From contig VKHL01000174.1 in assembly GCA_015146655.1 (NCBI GenBank), positions 1 through 55,668 of the forward strand: a DNA stretch of 55,668 bases, in the 5' to 3' direction. The DNA is from Ochromonas danica (taxonomy: Eukaryota; Sar; Chrysophyceae; Chromulinales; Chromulinaceae). The translations under genes were made by a program, and so were the position numbers. How positions within the stretch are numbered: position 1 is the first letter of the stretch; every line of letters begins with the position of its first letter. Below, one piece after another: positions 54,142-55,668 of this stretch. The notes under the pieces are model-generated. The model did not search any database and had not been told where the DNA came from. It saw nothing but the letters and a program-made list of their open reading frames with translations.

Positions 54142-55668
54142 TTAACATTTGCTCTCTTGGTATTTTTCTTCCACCACAACTGACAACTTGTTCAGTCCGA
54201 ACGGATAGAGTAACCCACGAACAGATTCGAAAGGCACAACAATGGTACCATTTGGCAACTTTGCGACATCAACATTTTTCTTTGGTGCACAGCAGTAAAT
54301 CATCGCATAGTAGTCCCTATCAAGCGGAAGCGAGTGATTCTTCCTGACTTCCTCGCGCACGAATTTGTGTAAATTATTAGCCACAGCAACTACATCTGTT
54401 TTCTGCCGCAGCTTCATCGAGCATAAGCTCACCACTTGCTTTCCACCCACTGAAAACAGTCTCGATACATACTCAATCTGCTTCATGTTCACGTTCCCTT
54501 GGAAGTAGTATACAACATCGCTGGTTGAGTCAAAGGCACAACCCACGGCCTCCTGGACGACTTCAACCGGGCTTCGCACTGATTTTCAGACGAAGCATCA
54601 CAAGCAATTTGGATGGGGTTTTCTCTGACAAAAGGAGACACAGACAAGGTTTCGTCCCCCCAAGGCTTAAATATAACATCAGGAATAACATCTTCCAACA
54701 ATATTGACGACTTGTTGGGAAGCAACAGGCGGGCAGCAACCGTCAACATCTCCGCAAATATCATGATTTCTTCAAATGTACGCGCCAATGAAGAGAAGGG
54801 TTGCGTTAAGGCCACTCCAATGTTACCCAGGAGCACTTGAGTGTGCTGCATGATGATGTGGGGGTCTCTCAAACGCCAATAGGACGCGAGTAATGAGGAT
54901 GCGTTCCTTGGCGACAGCTGGGATTTACTTCCATAACGATAAACCTCGTATTGTGAAAGACGCTCAGCACGGGGATACAGATAGAGAAAGGGCAAATTTA
55001 CCCTGGGGATGATGAAAGCCGGGCGATCAAGGTCGCGTGACTTTACGAAGACGATCTTCATCCCCTCCAAGTCATACAGGTCTTTCTCGTTAACATACAT
55101 GCCTGGCTCGTTGACGAGCTTCATAAACAACTCCATAGCTCGCTGATAGTGATCGTTCGTTACAGACGTCAGTTCAACCTGATTGACTACGGTGTCGAAG
55201 ATCTCCTTGATCGATACGTCTACATCTCCTCCCTTCTTTTGAAAAATATCATCGATTTGCTCCGATCTTAACGGAATAAAAGCATTTGAAACCAGGGTGT
55301 TCACCTTACGTGCCGATTCATGCTGCTGGACAGAGACCAGTCTCTTGTAAAGGGACTTCAACGCCTCTTCCAAACACCGGAAATGACGACCCGATATAGA
55401 AACTGCAACTCGAATCAAAAGCTTGAGGCTATTAAACCGATCCAGCTGGGAAGCAGCGAGTTCAGGGCGTCCAGCACATAGAACACTCGAAAATCTTGTG
55501 TAAAGGATGTCTGAAATCACATCCAGATCAACGTCCCGAAGAAAGGGTAAGGGTATAGGCTGTAGCCTTCTTCCTGAGTCCGTAACAATCTGTCTGCTAA
55601 CCGGAACTAGTTCTAGACTAGTCAATAGGAGAAATGTTGGATATTCTTGCTGCAGCTCGCGATGCTGC
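54142..55668 (-). pseudogene. Unidentified protein gene, frameshifted and cut by the window edge
   Basis: The frame is open from the right edge (…ELQQEYPTFLLLTSLELVP) down to 54489. A second frame from about 54579 continues to 54142 with coding composition (DSTSDVVYYFQGNVNMKQI, YAMIYCCAPKKNVDVAKL). The two overlap around 54565-54600, where one base lost or gained would join them. No start is seen, because the gene begins outside the window. Helical content is high and no membrane segment is visible. I do not recognise the family. Its base composition is richer in GC and its codon use looks different from the ankyrin cluster. It may be an effector-like or mobile-element-linked gene, but that is a guess. 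Confidence 0.55.

Overview
The window looks like nuclear DNA of a unicellular eukaryote. Genes carry short GT-AG introns (mostly 68-121 nt, up to about 200 nt in the ankyrin genes), lie on both strands without operons, and are full of microsatellites and homopolymer-coded tracts. The protein families are eukaryotic: TKL-type kinase, F-box/LRR, FG-GAP, GRAM-VASt, MYND and ankyrin. A membrane-bound hybrid histidine kinase, NHL repeats and PSxxPS-like motifs in a charged membrane protein would fit a stramenopile or other protist. I cannot fix the lineage from sequence alone.

Layout. 1-1232 (-): protein kinase with a MLKL-like N-terminal helical region, cut by the window edge. 1814-3461 (-): low-complexity protein with a possible tail anchor. 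3976-5589 (+): F-box/LRR protein. 5935-9231 (-): FG-GAP beta-propeller membrane protein. 9874-12045 (+): five-exon GRAM-VASt lipid-transfer protein. 12744-13634 (-): SAM methyltransferase. 13909-14577 (+): small membrane protein. 15492-18899 (-): type II membrane protein with charged and Pro/Glu/Gln-rich repeats. 19374-19739 (+): small membrane protein. 20699-23397 (+) and 25966-28664 (-): two hybrid histidine kinases in a large inverted duplication whose 3' 2.1 kb appear identical. 30376-30612 (+): truncated first exon of an ankyrin gene. 31993-35919, 37537-40995 and 41691-47007 (all -): tandem family of three signal-peptide ankyrin genes. 47694-52836 (-): LRR protein with about ten membrane segments. 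53043-54049 (+): decayed NHL-repeat gene. 54142-55668 (-): frameshifted unidentified gene running off the window.

The most interesting content is twofold. First, in the ankyrin family almost every exon encodes one ankyrin repeat with both boundaries in phase 0, so repeats can be gained, lost or skipped without breaking frame. The third gene preserves several stages of exon decay. Second, an exact 10-bp palindrome, TTCCATGGAA, occurs at least six times, each time 100-350 bp upstream of a gene start and never seen elsewhere by eye. It is a candidate shared promoter element.

How the genes might work together: histidine kinases, the LRR multi-pass protein and the FG-GAP protein are plausible surface sensors. 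The kinase, F-box and GRAM-VASt proteins are intracellular. Nothing in the layout shows that they form one pathway.
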